A stretch of DNA of 64,000 nucleotides, from positions 1-64,000 of the forward strand of contig JBCDGZ010000017.1 in the NCBI GenBank assembly GCA_038750655.1, given 5' to 3'. Positions 1 to 10,200 of this stretch are shown piece by piece. The notes beneath the pieces are model-generated. The model saw only the letters and a program-made list of their open reading frames with translations, had not been told where the DNA came from and ran no database searches. Within the stretch, counting starts at the first letter, position 1. Every line of letters begins with the position of its first letter. The position numbers and the translations under genes were made by a program. Source of the DNA: JBCDGZ01 sp038750655. GTDB taxonomy: Bacteria; Bacteroidota; Bacteroidia; Chitinophagales; Saprospiraceae.

Positions 1-32
1 GAGCGTAGGGAGACGAAAATTGTGAGTAAAGA

Positions 33-52
33 AATGAATGAATGAATGAATG
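33..52. repeat. AATG tetranucleotide repeat, five copies
   Basis: Five perfect head-to-tail copies of AATG lie about 160 bases before the likely start codon of the flavin reductase gene. Tetranucleotide tracts can slip during replication, but five copies is short and the tract lies outside the likely coding sequence, so any switching role is speculation. Confidence 0.7.
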
Positions 53-115
53 AAAAGGTGCGGAGCCTGCGCCCCACTACTAACCACCACGTCCAACCGT
101 CGACCGTCCACCAGA

Positions 116-178
116 GCACCGCAGGTGCCCACCCTGCCGGCCGGCAGGCGGGCGTCCACCCAAAGCGCCAAAGGCGCT
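116..178. repeat. Cluster of three perfect inverted repeats
   Basis: Three perfect hairpin-forming repeats follow one another: GCACC-gca-GGTGC (116-128), the 16-base palindrome CCTGCCGGCCGGCAGG (133-148) and AGCGCC-aaa-GGCGCT (164-178). They end about 32 bases before the probable ATG at 211. The arrangement resembles REP-like intergenic repeats. It could also act as the terminator or leader structure of whatever lies to the left. There is no T-run, so a simple intrinsic terminator is unlikely. Confidence 0.7.
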
Positions 179-210
179 CCCCCCTCACAAACAAAGTAAA
201 CCAAGAAAAA

Positions 211-1095
211 ATGGCCATAAAAAGCATAGATCCCAACACCCTAAGCATCGCCGAGCGGCATCGCTACTTGCTCACCGCAGTCGCCCCTCGGCCCATCGCC
301 TTTGCCAGCACCACTGATAAGGCGGGCAATGTCAACCTCAGCCCCTTTAGTTTTTTCAATGTTTTTAGTTCCAACCCACCGGTGATGATCTTTTCGCCGG
401 CGCGCAGCGGCCGCGATGGGTCGATGAAGGATACCTACAACAATGTCAAGGAGGTACCGCAGGTGACCATCAACATTGTCAACTATCCGATGGTGGAGCA
501 GATGTCGCTGTCCAGCACGCCGTATCCGCCGGAGGTCAATGAGTTTGTCAAGGCGGGCTTTACGGAGGTGGCCTCCGACTTGGTAGCGCCGCCTTGGGTG
601 AAAGAGGCCCCGGCGGCCTTTGAGTGTGAGGTGGATCAGGTGATCGAGCTGGGGCAAGAAGGCGCGGCGGGCAATTTGATTATTTCGCGGGTGGTGCGGA
701 TGCACTTTAATGAGCGCTACCTGGATGCGGAGGGGCAGCTGGATACGAAGAAGCTGGATTTGGTGGGGCGCCTGGGCAATATGTGGTATTGTCGGGCCAA
801 CGGGGAGGCGCTTTTTGAGGTGCCTAAGCCCACGCGGCCGATGGGCATGGGCGTGGATCAGCTGCCGGAGGCGATTCGCAACAGTGCGATTTTGCGGGGG
901 AATGATTTGGGGAAGTTGGGGCACTTGGCGGAGCTGCCGGACGCGGCGGCGGTGGCGGCGGCGCGAGCGTTGCCGGAGGTGCAGTCAATTTTGGCGGAGG
1001 AGGAGCCTCGGGAGGGCTTGCATCGTTTTGCGCGGGCGCTGTTGGAGGATGGTCAGGTGCCGGAGGCTTGTGCGGTATTGATGATTGAAAAATGA
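211..1095 (+). CDS. Flavin reductase family protein (FMN-binding split barrel)
   Basis: The 294-residue product matches the flavin reductase-like / DIM6-NTAB family, which binds FMN in a split beta-barrel and usually reduces flavin with NAD(P)H. Visible hallmarks are an N-terminal 'TAVAPRPIAFASTTD' strand-turn, then 'NLSPFSFFNVFSSNPP', the usual flavin-binding stretch of this family, and 'GNLIISRVVRMH' in the second half. An open frame continues upstream to 46, but that extension is low-complexity and crosses the hairpin cluster. I therefore place the start at ATG 211 (MAIKSID), where family similarity begins. It appears to be a single gene, and the substrate is not evident from context. Confidence 0.85.
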   Translation: MAIKSIDPNTLSIAERHRYLLTAVAPRPIAFASTTDKAGNVNLSPFSFFNVFSSNPPVMIFSPARSGRDGSMKDTYNNVKEVPQVTINIVNYPMVEQMSLSSTPYPPEVNEFVKAGFTEVASDLVAPPWVKEAPAAFECEVDQVIELGQEGAAGNLIISRVVRMHFNERYLDAEGQLDTKKLDLVGRLGNMWYCRANGEALFEVPKPTRPMGMGVDQLPEAIRNSAILRGNDLGKLGHLAELPDAAAVAAARALPEVQSILAEEEPREGLHRFARALLEDGQVPEACAVLMIEK

Positions 1096-1134
1096 GTTGC
1101 CCGAAAATTCGGACAACCCATCTGTTCAACTCAC

Positions 1135-4100
1135 TTATAACTTTACGATTCGGTGAACCGCTCGGTTTCCATTGTTGTCAGTAACTTCTAGTAGGTAAAT
1201 ACCTGCGGCTAGACTATTTTCAACATCGAGTGTGATGGTATTAAGCCCCGGCGCAACCGGAATTTGCTTAGAAACAAAACCTTTTCCAACAAGATTGTAT
1301 ATCCGTACAGATACCTGTCCATAATCTTCGTACTGGATGTTCAAATCCGTTGTATGGGAGAAAGGATTGGGTTGTACCCAGCTTTCCAGTTTCTTCGCTA
1401 CTGGTTCAGTGGTTTCCTCTTCGGAAGAACGATCTACGGCTCCTCCAGTACCGATCAAGGCGATAGCGATATTCTGACAGTTGTATTGGTATTTAACACA
1501 ACATAAGTCCTCGTGGTCAATATCGTCATATAGATCCACAAACGTCTGTATGTGCGTAGGGTTATCGGGATCAAGCGTACAAATTTCAAGTTTAGCATAT
1601 CGTGCTCCATAGTGGACAAAACATTCTACCTTTTTACTCTGGTATTCAACTGTATTTGGATCATCAGGACAGCTTCGCTCTATTCTGCACTCATCCTCAT
1701 TTTCGGTATACACATAGCCATCCTCACATGCCGAGCGGCATTCCTCGTAAATTGGAATATCATTACAGAAAAGAACATGTAGCTTTTCGGGATTCATATT
1801 ATGACTAAAATCACAAGACATAAAGCCACTTTGAGCACTGGTGTAGGATTTCCACTGCAATTCACCAGAAGCATCATCCCTGCTCAACTCTTTAAAGGCC
1901 ACCCCTTCAACGGGATAATTATACATAGGATCTACCGTGTTGACTTCTGCTCGACAGTAGATTACTCTCTCGCAAGTAGCTGTATTGGTAACCGGATCAT
2001 AACTTCCCTGATAGATAGGCTCCTGTTCCTCACCCTGCCCAAAAGTACCGCTGGCGATGCCTCCTTTCTTACAATAAAGCTCATAGGTACAATCATCATA
2101 AATCTCTATCCATTTGCCATTATTCGGCCCGCCTTTTAGTGGACTCTCTGGCCCTACTAGTCCAGAGTAGAGTTCGGTAATGATTCGATCGCCACATTCG
2201 ATAAAGCTGTAGTAACAATCAGTGCTCTGTGGCTCTTGATCAGCATCAATTAGTGAAGCGCCAAGAGTAACCTCGTAGGTATGGATTTTGTCACATTTAT
2301 CTGTGATTTCCAAGGTATATTCGCCAGGCTCAAGCAACCGTCCTAGTGTACGACCATCATTATCATTGTCCGTAACCTCATCATTTTTAAACTTCCAGGT
2401 ATATTCAAATGGTGGTACGCCACTGCTGACTGTTGCTTCAATGGCACCAAAGTAAATCGGCCCAAACCACATTCCATTTCTGTACTCGCAGATACTGGTA
2501 GTCTCAAAAGAGACCTCCGGTGCAACCTCCTCATCTACTGTAAATTCTTCGGAAGACTGGAAGCAGCCGTTGCCATCGGTGACCGTCACTTGATAGGTAC
2601 CTCCTCCAAGTTGTCCAAGGTCCTGGGTGGTCTCTCCATTACTCCAATTGTAACTGAATGGTCCTGTACCTCCTGAGACAGTGAGGTCAATGCTAGAATT
2701 ATTATCGCAGCGGAAGGTAACATTGCCAGAAATCTCCATTGCTGGATATTCCTCTACGACTATTTCTCTGGTCCGTAAGCGACTGCAGCGATCGATGATT
2801 TCAACTTGATAAGTTCCGGCTTGCAGGTTAGTAATTGCTAAGATGTCATCCATTAGTCCTAGTGGCTCTCCATTGAGCCGAACACCGTAGGGAGGATTTC
2901 CGCCGGTAGCTCCTACTTGAATTTGACCGGTAAATTGGAATTTGCAGGAGGGAGAACTGGAAGTATTGGCATCAACAAATCCAAAAGGCCCGGTGCTGGG
3001 GATTTCTTCCAAGAAATAGCCAGATCCCGAGGTTGTGCAGCCTGATTCGATGTGGGTAACAACTAGGGAATAGACTCCGGTCTCTAAGTTTTCAAACTCA
3101 ATTAATACGTCGCTGATTTCGGTGCGAATCAATCCAACGCCGTCTTTACTCAGCTCGTATCTAAAATCTCCACCCGACTCATTCCAGGTCGCAAAAGCAA
3201 TGATACCGTTGGCCTCTCCTTCACACTCTGGCTCAAACTCCACCCATAAGATTTCGGGGGTAGCTTGTCCAATGAAAGTATACGTTTTCTCCAATATACA
3301 TCCCTCAGCATCGGTTACCAGTAGCCTGTATTCACCAGCGGATAAATTCAGCCACGATGCGGATACTGATCTAGGGACCAGATTGCCGTTTTCATCGAAT
3401 AGTTCCATGGTGTATGGGCTGGTCCCACCGGATATAGAACCTCGGAAGTTAATTTGTCCATCGCTAGAGTTGCAAGTAGTTGGCTCAATTACTTTTTCAA
3501 TACCTAATTGCAAAGGAGCACATTGTGAAAGTACCGTTGTCAAGGTCCCCTCACAACCATTGATGTCGACAAAATTAAGGGTGTAGGTGCCTAGGCAAAG
3601 GGAAGAGAAAGTGTGCGTGTTGCCCGTCATGGTAGTGCTGTAAGGCCCTCCGGGACCTTCCAAAGTCAATTCAATACCCGCTATTCCGTCTACCGTAATG
3701 CTTCCATCACAACCATCGGTTGGCTGAACAATGTTAGAAAAATTCACTACATCTATATCTGAAGGAACAGTCAAATCAAAAGTCTGCGTAAGGGTGCATC
3801 CCTCGTGATTAGAAATGGTTAAGGAGTAAATCCCGGGCGATAAATCCGTCAATTGATACCGCTGATCGTCTCCGGTGCTCCAATTCCAGCGTAGTGCACC
3901 AGTAACACCGGCCACGGGTTTTGGTGGATAGGAATAAATGATGGAGCCATTCGAGGCATTGCAATTATCGGGCATAGTGATCTCGGGCTTGGTAACAAAG
4001 CGGAATTCTGAACAAGCCTCAATGGTGATGGTCCTGGAAATGGTACACTCTAACCAAGGCAAGGGAAGGCCCTCAATGATCTGCAACTCATAAGTAGCGG

Positions 4101-7100
4101 CACAGAGGTTGGTAAAAGTATGTTTGTACGGAGGGCCGGTCATCACATGCTCTTGCTCAAAACCATCGGCTATCAATACAAAACGCATATCTGGTGAGCC
4201 ATTGTAGTTGACGGATACAAAGATGCTCCCTTGGCAATCATTATCCTCATCGTGTTCAACAATTATGGCATTGATCTCCCAAATCCGGCCTCCCGGGCTA
4301 TTGACTCCGACGGAATAGTCCATGGTATTGGTACACCCCTCGTCGTCCGTCACTGTTAGGGTGTAGGTTCCGGCATCGAGGCCCGTGGCCGAAGGCCCTG
4401 TTGTCCCTGAACTCCAAGTATAGGTCCAATCCGAAGGAGCATCCTGCAAGGTAATCGCTCCATCTCCCCCATCACAGTCAGAGGCTGCCGTGATTTGTGC
4501 CTCGGGAATATCTGGAGGGAAGCAATCATTGACAAAAGCAGTGAACACCCGTTCACATCCATTAGCATCGCGTACAGAAACGGTATAATTACCTCCACAA
4601 AGTCCATCAAAGGTATATGCTGAATTATTCCCTCCTGTATTCACTAAATTATTATTGCCAAAGACCAGAACAGAAAACGGGGGTGTTCCATTATTGATAG
4701 AGAGCTCAATGTTTCCATTACAGAGCGGATACTCCGCAGGGCTTACGGTATGGCTAAGCGTCATGTAGTTGACCGCAACTAGGTTGAAACTTTGGACAAG
4801 TTCACAGCGTGTTTCTAGGTCTGTAATTGTCACCGTGTAAGTTCCGGCACTCAGCCCACCGATTGCTGACCCCGTTTCTCCATTGCTCCATGCATAGGAG
4901 TAAGAGGGACCAGGAAATTGTATTGCGGTCAGGTACCCAATTGATCCATTGGTAGCATTACATCCTCTAGGGTTTTGAATATCGGGGTTGGGAATTTGGA
5001 ACGATTCATTATTGCAGGCATCTTCAATCGTAATACAGATTGACTCTAAACAACATTCCTGATCATAAACATTGAGGCAGTATTCTCCGGGGCTGAGGTC
5101 ACTCCGATCACCACTGTACTTGACTTCATACATATCCTCCCAATAGTATAGGTAAGGAGGCGTTCCGCCATCAGCGTTCACGCTGATGCTGCCATCATTA
5201 GCTTGTGGCATGGACTCATCAGACTTGGTATGGGTCAATGTAAAGCATTCGGTATTGGTCGTCAGGTCATTATCTGGTTCGCCCCCTGTTTCGATTATAT
5301 TTCCACCATCTAAACAATTATTACGTACTGGCACCTTTCGGCAAGTTTCAGCAAAACAGCCTTTATTATCGGTGATAGTAACACAATAGGTAGCATCACC
5401 TCTTAGGTTTATGATTGATGGGACATCGGTCTTATTATTTGACCAGTTATAAGTATAGGGCTTAGTTCCACCCTGTGCCTCAATGGTCAACTTACCATTA
5501 AACACACCAGCTTTATCCTCAGGTACGATCTCTACACTTTTGATACTTACGCGATTGGGGGTAAAATCACATTCATCGAAACAGAGCTCAAAGGGAGCAT
5601 CAAAGCAATCCTGATCGTCAACTGGAGTATGTAAATAATCTATTGATGCATACACCATTATGCAATCTCCTGCCTTAAGTCCTAAATTATTGTACACGGT
5701 AGAATAAGTAGTAAATAGGTCACTATTTTTGGTTTCTAATGGAACAATCGTTGATATTTCATTAGTCTGGCCATCTTTCTTATCGACCCAATATTCAGCA
5801 CTCATAAAGTTATGAACTCCGGTAATATCGATTTTTAGATCATTTCCGGAGGTAAGCGAAATATCATAATCAGGACAATCAATAGAAATACAAGGGCCTT
5901 CCACTATGCCACAAGCCTCCATGTCGTATAATCCTTGATAAGCAATACAAAATTCATTTCCAACAACTGGATCAAAGTCATAGATATCAAAAACTCTATC
6001 TTTATCTGCTTCCCCTATATATTCAGTAATAGATCCGTTGAGTTCTTTTTTTCTAAAAATGTAGTTATAATAAGGGTGTGTTTCAACAATTGTTCTCAAC
6101 AAACCACTCTCATAGCTATTTGTCGGTTCTACAAGAGAAATTTCTAATTCGTGGTGATTCAGCTGTGTGGTCCGAGGGCAATTAACACACTCTCTATATC
6201 CTACAGTATTGATCTGAAAAGGTCGGTAGTTTTCAACGATATCCCATTTATGACAATACTTCCCAGGATCGCATTGATTGGCTCCCGAGCCTGCACAAGG
6301 GTCAGCCAAGCAAGTTTCCATACATACAAAAAGCTGCTCTAAAGCCTCCTCGCTTACTCCAGCAATTTCACCAACACAATCGGTACATTTATCTAAATCG
6401 AACCTTCTATTCGAATAACAACCGCTACAGGTGGCGACAATCCTAATCACATCTAAGATAACACTCAGTTGACTGGCAGCAGTACCAGATGTTTCATTGG
6501 CCCAACAAGATGCAATACAATTACTGTAAGAACAGCACTCATTCGATAAAAATAAGTCATTGGGACTTATGTTATAAAGCTCCTCATTAATGCTGATTTT
6601 CGAAGGGAAATCAGCCGTTTGGATTGAGGGAAACGAAGGAGGTAAACCCCGTTCAATATTTTTCCGAAATACCTCTTCAATGGCTTGACTTTGAGCCAGC
6701 TGGTTGATCTGAAGCGTATCAAACCCAAGTGAATCAGTGACAACCGACCAGTACTCCTGCGAAAGATCATCGCCTCGTATAAGTAGGTAATCAAGGTATT
6801 TTTCGGGATACAAATCTTTGATCGCTAGTTGTCGTCTAGCTTCTAAAATATCCTCTGCCCCATCTTCGCTGATAAATACGCCTCCTGCCCTTTCATCCGC
6901 CTGGTAGTGTATTTTCAACTCCATACTTTCAGGATGATCCATAATAATTGGGATGAAGGCCTGTTGCAGAATAATGGCTTCTGGGTCTTGCGTTGTAGCG
7001 AACAAATCAATCGATAACTTTAATTCTGTCAATAGCCGCTGCTGTAACTCTATTCGAAGTGGGGCGTCCGGTTGGGCTGCCTGATTCCGAATATCTTCCA

Positions 7101-7170
7101 TCGAAAAAATTTGCCCATAGGAATTGAAGCCTACTAATAGTAGTAGGAACAATAGTGAATGATTTTTCAT
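1135..7170 (-). CDS. Giant SprB-repeat surface protein with T9SS type A sorting domain
   Basis: This 2011-residue secreted protein begins with a signal peptide (about residues 1-19). It has a cysteine-rich N-terminal third (for example 'NECCSYSNCIASCWANE'). About twelve degenerate SprB-type repeats follow between roughly residues 570 and 1690; a typical unit reads 'GGTGPFSYNWSNGE...LGGGTYQVTVTDGNGC'. The C-terminal 80 residues form a T9SS sorting domain ('VQPNPFSHTTDLNIQYEDYG' to 'HRIVKL'). SprB is the mobile gliding adhesin of Flavobacterium, and related repeats are common in large adhesins, so a surface adhesin is the likely role. It is the last gene of a five-gene minus-strand run, 91 bases after the preceding gene. 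Ligand unknown. Confidence 0.9.
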   Translation of the reverse strand: MKNHSLLFLLLLVGFNSYGQIFSMEDIRNQAAQPDAPLRIELQQRLLTELKLSIDLFATTQDPEAIILQQAFIPIIMDHPESMELKIHYQADERAGGVFISEDGAEDILEARRQLAIKDLYPEKYLDYLLIRGDDLSQEYWSVVTDSLGFDTLQINQLAQSQAIEEVFRKNIERGLPPSFPSIQTADFPSKISINEELYNISPNDLFLSNECCSYSNCIASCWANETSGTAASQLSVILDVIRIVATCSGCYSNRRFDLDKCTDCVGEIAGVSEEALEQLFVCMETCLADPCAGSGANQCDPGKYCHKWDIVENYRPFQINTVGYRECVNCPRTTQLNHHELEISLVEPTNSYESGLLRTIVETHPYYNYIFRKKELNGSITEYIGEADKDRVFDIYDFDPVVGNEFCIAYQGLYDMEACGIVEGPCISIDCPDYDISLTSGNDLKIDITGVHNFMSAEYWVDKKDGQTNEISTIVPLETKNSDLFTTYSTVYNNLGLKAGDCIMVYASIDYLHTPVDDQDCFDAPFELCFDECDFTPNRVSIKSVEIVPEDKAGVFNGKLTIEAQGGTKPYTYNWSNNKTDVPSIINLRGDATYCVTITDNKGCFAETCRKVPVRNNCLDGGNIIETGGEPDNDLTTNTECFTLTHTKSDESMPQANDGSISVNADGGTPPYLYYWEDMYEVKYSGDRSDLSPGEYCLNVYDQECCLESICITIEDACNNESFQIPNPDIQNPRGCNATNGSIGYLTAIQFPGPSYSYAWSNGETGSAIGGLSAGTYTVTITDLETRCELVQSFNLVAVNYMTLSHTVSPAEYPLCNGNIELSINNGTPPFSVLVFGNNNLVNTGGNNSAYTFDGLCGGNYTVSVRDANGCERVFTAFVNDCFPPDIPEAQITAASDCDGGDGAITLQDAPSDWTYTWSSGTTGPSATGLDAGTYTLTVTDDEGCTNTMDYSVGVNSPGGRIWEINAIIVEHDEDNDCQGSIFVSVNYNGSPDMRFVLIADGFEQEHVMTGPPYKHTFTNLCAATYELQIIEGLPLPWLECTISRTITIEACSEFRFVTKPEITMPDNCNASNGSIIYSYPPKPVAGVTGALRWNWSTGDDQRYQLTDLSPGIYSLTISNHEGCTLTQTFDLTVPSDIDVVNFSNIVQPTDGCDGSITVDGIAGIELTLEGPGGPYSTTMTGNTHTFSSLCLGTYTLNFVDINGCEGTLTTVLSQCAPLQLGIEKVIEPTTCNSSDGQINFRGSISGGTSPYTMELFDENGNLVPRSVSASWLNLSAGEYRLLVTDAEGCILEKTYTFIGQATPEILWVEFEPECEGEANGIIAFATWNESGGDFRYELSKDGVGLIRTEISDVLIEFENLETGVYSLVVTHIESGCTTSGSGYFLEEIPSTGPFGFVDANTSSSPSCKFQFTGQIQVGATGGNPPYGVRLNGEPLGLMDDILAITNLQAGTYQVEIIDRCSRLRTREIVVEEYPAMEISGNVTFRCDNNSSIDLTVSGGTGPFSYNWSNGETTQDLGQLGGGTYQVTVTDGNGCFQSSEEFTVDEEVAPEVSFETTSICEYRNGMWFGPIYFGAIEATVSSGVPPFEYTWKFKNDEVTDNDNDGRTLGRLLEPGEYTLEITDKCDKIHTYEVTLGASLIDADQEPQSTDCYYSFIECGDRIITELYSGLVGPESPLKGGPNNGKWIEIYDDCTYELYCKKGGIASGTFGQGEEQEPIYQGSYDPVTNTATCERVIYCRAEVNTVDPMYNYPVEGVAFKELSRDDASGELQWKSYTSAQSGFMSCDFSHNMNPEKLHVLFCNDIPIYEECRSACEDGYVYTENEDECRIERSCPDDPNTVEYQSKKVECFVHYGARYAKLEICTLDPDNPTHIQTFVDLYDDIDHEDLCCVKYQYNCQNIAIALIGTGGAVDRSSEEETTEPVAKKLESWVQPNPFSHTTDLNIQYEDYGQVSVRIYNLVGKGFVSKQIPVAPGLNTITLDVENSLAAGIYLLEVTDNNGNRAVHRIVKL

Positions 7171-7261
7171 TTGTTATATTTTAATAAGTAAAAGATTTAA
7201 GTGGGAAAAGTACCGTCCCAACTGCTAGTCAGGACGGCTTGAATTTCATTAGGCTAGCATT

Positions 7262-10200
7262 CTAAATTTTGATCATTCTCCTGGTCAATCGTTTGTTATT
7301 GACGACCAATTCACAGAAGTAAATACCGGATGGCAGATCGGAGGTGTCGAAGGTGTGATGGTAGACCCCATCAGCGACTGACTTTTCATCAACCAATAAG
7401 GCGACTTCTTGCCCGGTAAGGCTAAAGACGCTCAGTCGAACCTGGGCATTCTTCTGTGTGGTAATGTTATAGGTGATCTGTACGGTTGTAGCAAAAGGAT
7501 TGGGAGCGATGAGCAGATCAAGACCTTGGTTGGGAGCGATGGATAAATCCCTGGCAAGTCCTTCTTCTTCCTCCCGCTCGAAGGAAGGGTCGATCTCTGG
7601 TTCTTCTGCCTCTGCCATTAAACCCTCTTCTAGCTCTAAACAAGGATCAATGTAAGCCCAGAAATCTGCTCCAGACTTCGCGTGAAAGCCTGGCGTCAAA
7701 AGTACACATCTTCCTCCGGCAAAATTAATCCCATACATTTCACGGGAGACCGTAGCAGAATTCCCAACGCAAGCGGATACATAGTTATGAGGACGGGGGG
7801 AGGCAACCGTCATTGCTCCGTACCACCAGGGATGCGCCACATTACCCGCTACACAAAGTGCGTAAGGCACTTGTTGCTGTTGTCTTCCAACGACCTGAAA
7901 TAGCTTAGTAGCAAGGTCATTATGAGAGGTAAAGAAGTGCCAGATATTATTGTAATCCTTAAACTGGGTGGAAGTCGTATTTGAGTAATGCAAGGTCAAT
8001 TGAAAATCGCCAGAGACCCCATTGATAGCAGAGCGAGGAATACAAACTTGGGTTTTGTAAATCCCCGTTGCTTCATCAACCAATTGCATACGCAGTAGTT
8101 GATCGAAATAAGTACTCGCAGAAGGAGGTTTAGTCAAAAACAAATCAGCGTAGAGGAATGTGGGCAACGGTGCGCCCCCTAGATAATGCAAATCGATCGT
8201 TAGATTCGCACAGATCACAAAATCATCGCACTGCTCTGACGAGGGGCGAGTGATTTGAATATCTCCGGTCGGAACCTCCCGCTCGAAGAGTAAATACTTA
8301 TTGGTAGGATACTCATTTTCGCAGGTACTGGCATCCGTAACTTTAAGGGTATGCATGGGATGTAGTTGAGCATCAAACTCCGCGCGATAGGGATAGCGAT
8401 CGCCCTTATAGCCCGTGGTGGTGATCCCATCCGCTGGGTCCCAGGTATAAGTGAATGGAGACTGTGCGCCAGAGCGAGCGTCAAAAATAGGATCGCCGGC
8501 CGGGACATTCGAGGCGTAGATGGTATTTTGACTGTTTGGATAATTCCAGGCATCCACCTCCGTACCGTCCGGGACTACAGCGGTCAGCCGCGACTCGTAG
8601 CCACGGTGCAGCCAGGTCGGAAGCACCTCAACCACGACTTCATCTTCGTTGGCACATTTCCATCTTTCATCCTCTACCCTAAGGGTATAGGTATAAGTTC
8701 CTGGATAGCGATTCAGGCTCTCCGACAAGGTCAAGACGGGATCATTACTTCCTTGGAATCTCGGATTATCGGAAGTCCAGGTGATGATCGGCGTTCCAAG
8801 GGTACCGTTGCCATTTTCAGGACTGCCAAGAACCAACTCTTGCCCATAGCAAGCGGATTGGTCCTGCCCAGCCACTGCTACCGGATCAATACTTCCCCTA
8901 GTGACAATGACCAAATCTGTAACGGTACAATGACCAATCAAGTCTGTAATGAGCAACTTGTAGGTTACCGAGAGGCTTCGATCCGGCCGAACTCGAATTT
9001 GAGGATCCGTGGCATTGGGTACCGGATAGTTGGCACCGGTGTGGTCGGTAGCCGTCCAGAGAAATTCATACTGCCCCGACCCTCCGATAGTATTTAGGTC
9101 TTCGGGGCCTAAATCAATGAAGGACTCTGGGCTACAGCCCAACAGATTGGGGTCCCCCAATTCCAGTTCCAGCTCCACTCCTTTGACAACCACGGTTCCG
9201 GTCTCCATGCAGGTCCCATCAAAGACAAAGAGGGCATAGTTTTCGGTGACGCCTGCGGCCGGGGCAGTGACTACAGGATTGGGATCATCGGAGGTGAAGC
9301 CGTTGGGGCCAGTCCAGGAGTATTCGTAGTTGCCAGTTCCGCCGGTAACCAAGGCTCCCAAGCCCAAATAGACGGGCTGCCCGGCACAGCGAGTGATGCT
9401 TTGCTCAAGGTTGACCCGTAGCGGAATCGGCATACTTACCAGCTCTCGATGCATCGCCTGATTCCCTTCCCCATCTGTGACAATGACTTCACCGTAAAAA
9501 AGGGCATCACCGTTGATAAATTGATCAAAATAACTATGGCCAGTAGAAACGTCTACACAGCGGAAAGGATCATCCCCCAACAAACCTACGACCTCAGTAG
9601 TAGGATCATTAACATCGAAGGCTTTCCACTCGTAGGAGACATAAGGTTGATGCTGACCATCGCAAGGCCCGGCGGTAATCGGCGTCTGCTCCGGATAACC
9701 ACAAGCCGCATCAATAGATAGATAGGTGTTGCAGGAATTTACGGTATTGACTTGAATGGTAGAAAATTCCATTTCAGCAGCAACAATAGTTCCTGCACAA
9801 GCATGCTCGTGAACAGCAATATCACCCGTACAAATTTGGCCGCCGGGGATGTAACTGCATATTTGAACTCGAAAATCAATACAGGTATTTAGAGGGGTAG
9901 AAGGGTCGGGGAAAAAATTGATTCCCTGATCTCCTGAAACTCTATAAATATGGTAAGCATTACCAAGTGGAATCCAATTTACTGTTCCAGATATGCGGTA
10001 TTCCCATTGCAAAAAATACTCTGCCACATTCCCAAAAGGGCTGTCCCCCTCAACGATCCGCAAGCCTTGCCCGCCCACACAATTAGGCAAGCTGAAAGCC
10101 CCTCTAGCCCAAGTCCCCTCCGGCGTTCTGTGCTCAATATGGAAGGCCGTTGGTGGTGGTAATGAAGGAGGATTGCCAATAGTAAAATCCTCACAGTCCG

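Noticed and set aside
46..210. N-terminal extension of the flavin reductase frame
   Set aside because: It crosses the hairpin cluster, is rich in His/Pro/Arg without family similarity, and the domain begins just after ATG 211.
710..1129. Overlapping Arg/Trp- and Pro-rich frames on both strands in the flavin reductase gene
   Set aside because: These are frame shadows of a GC-rich coding sequence; the reading frame of the flavin reductase carries the conserved motifs.
1135..7170. Possible frameshift or artificial fusion in the 2011-residue protein
   Set aside because: The frame is continuous, with signal peptide at the start, regular SprB-type repeats and a complete sorting domain at the end.
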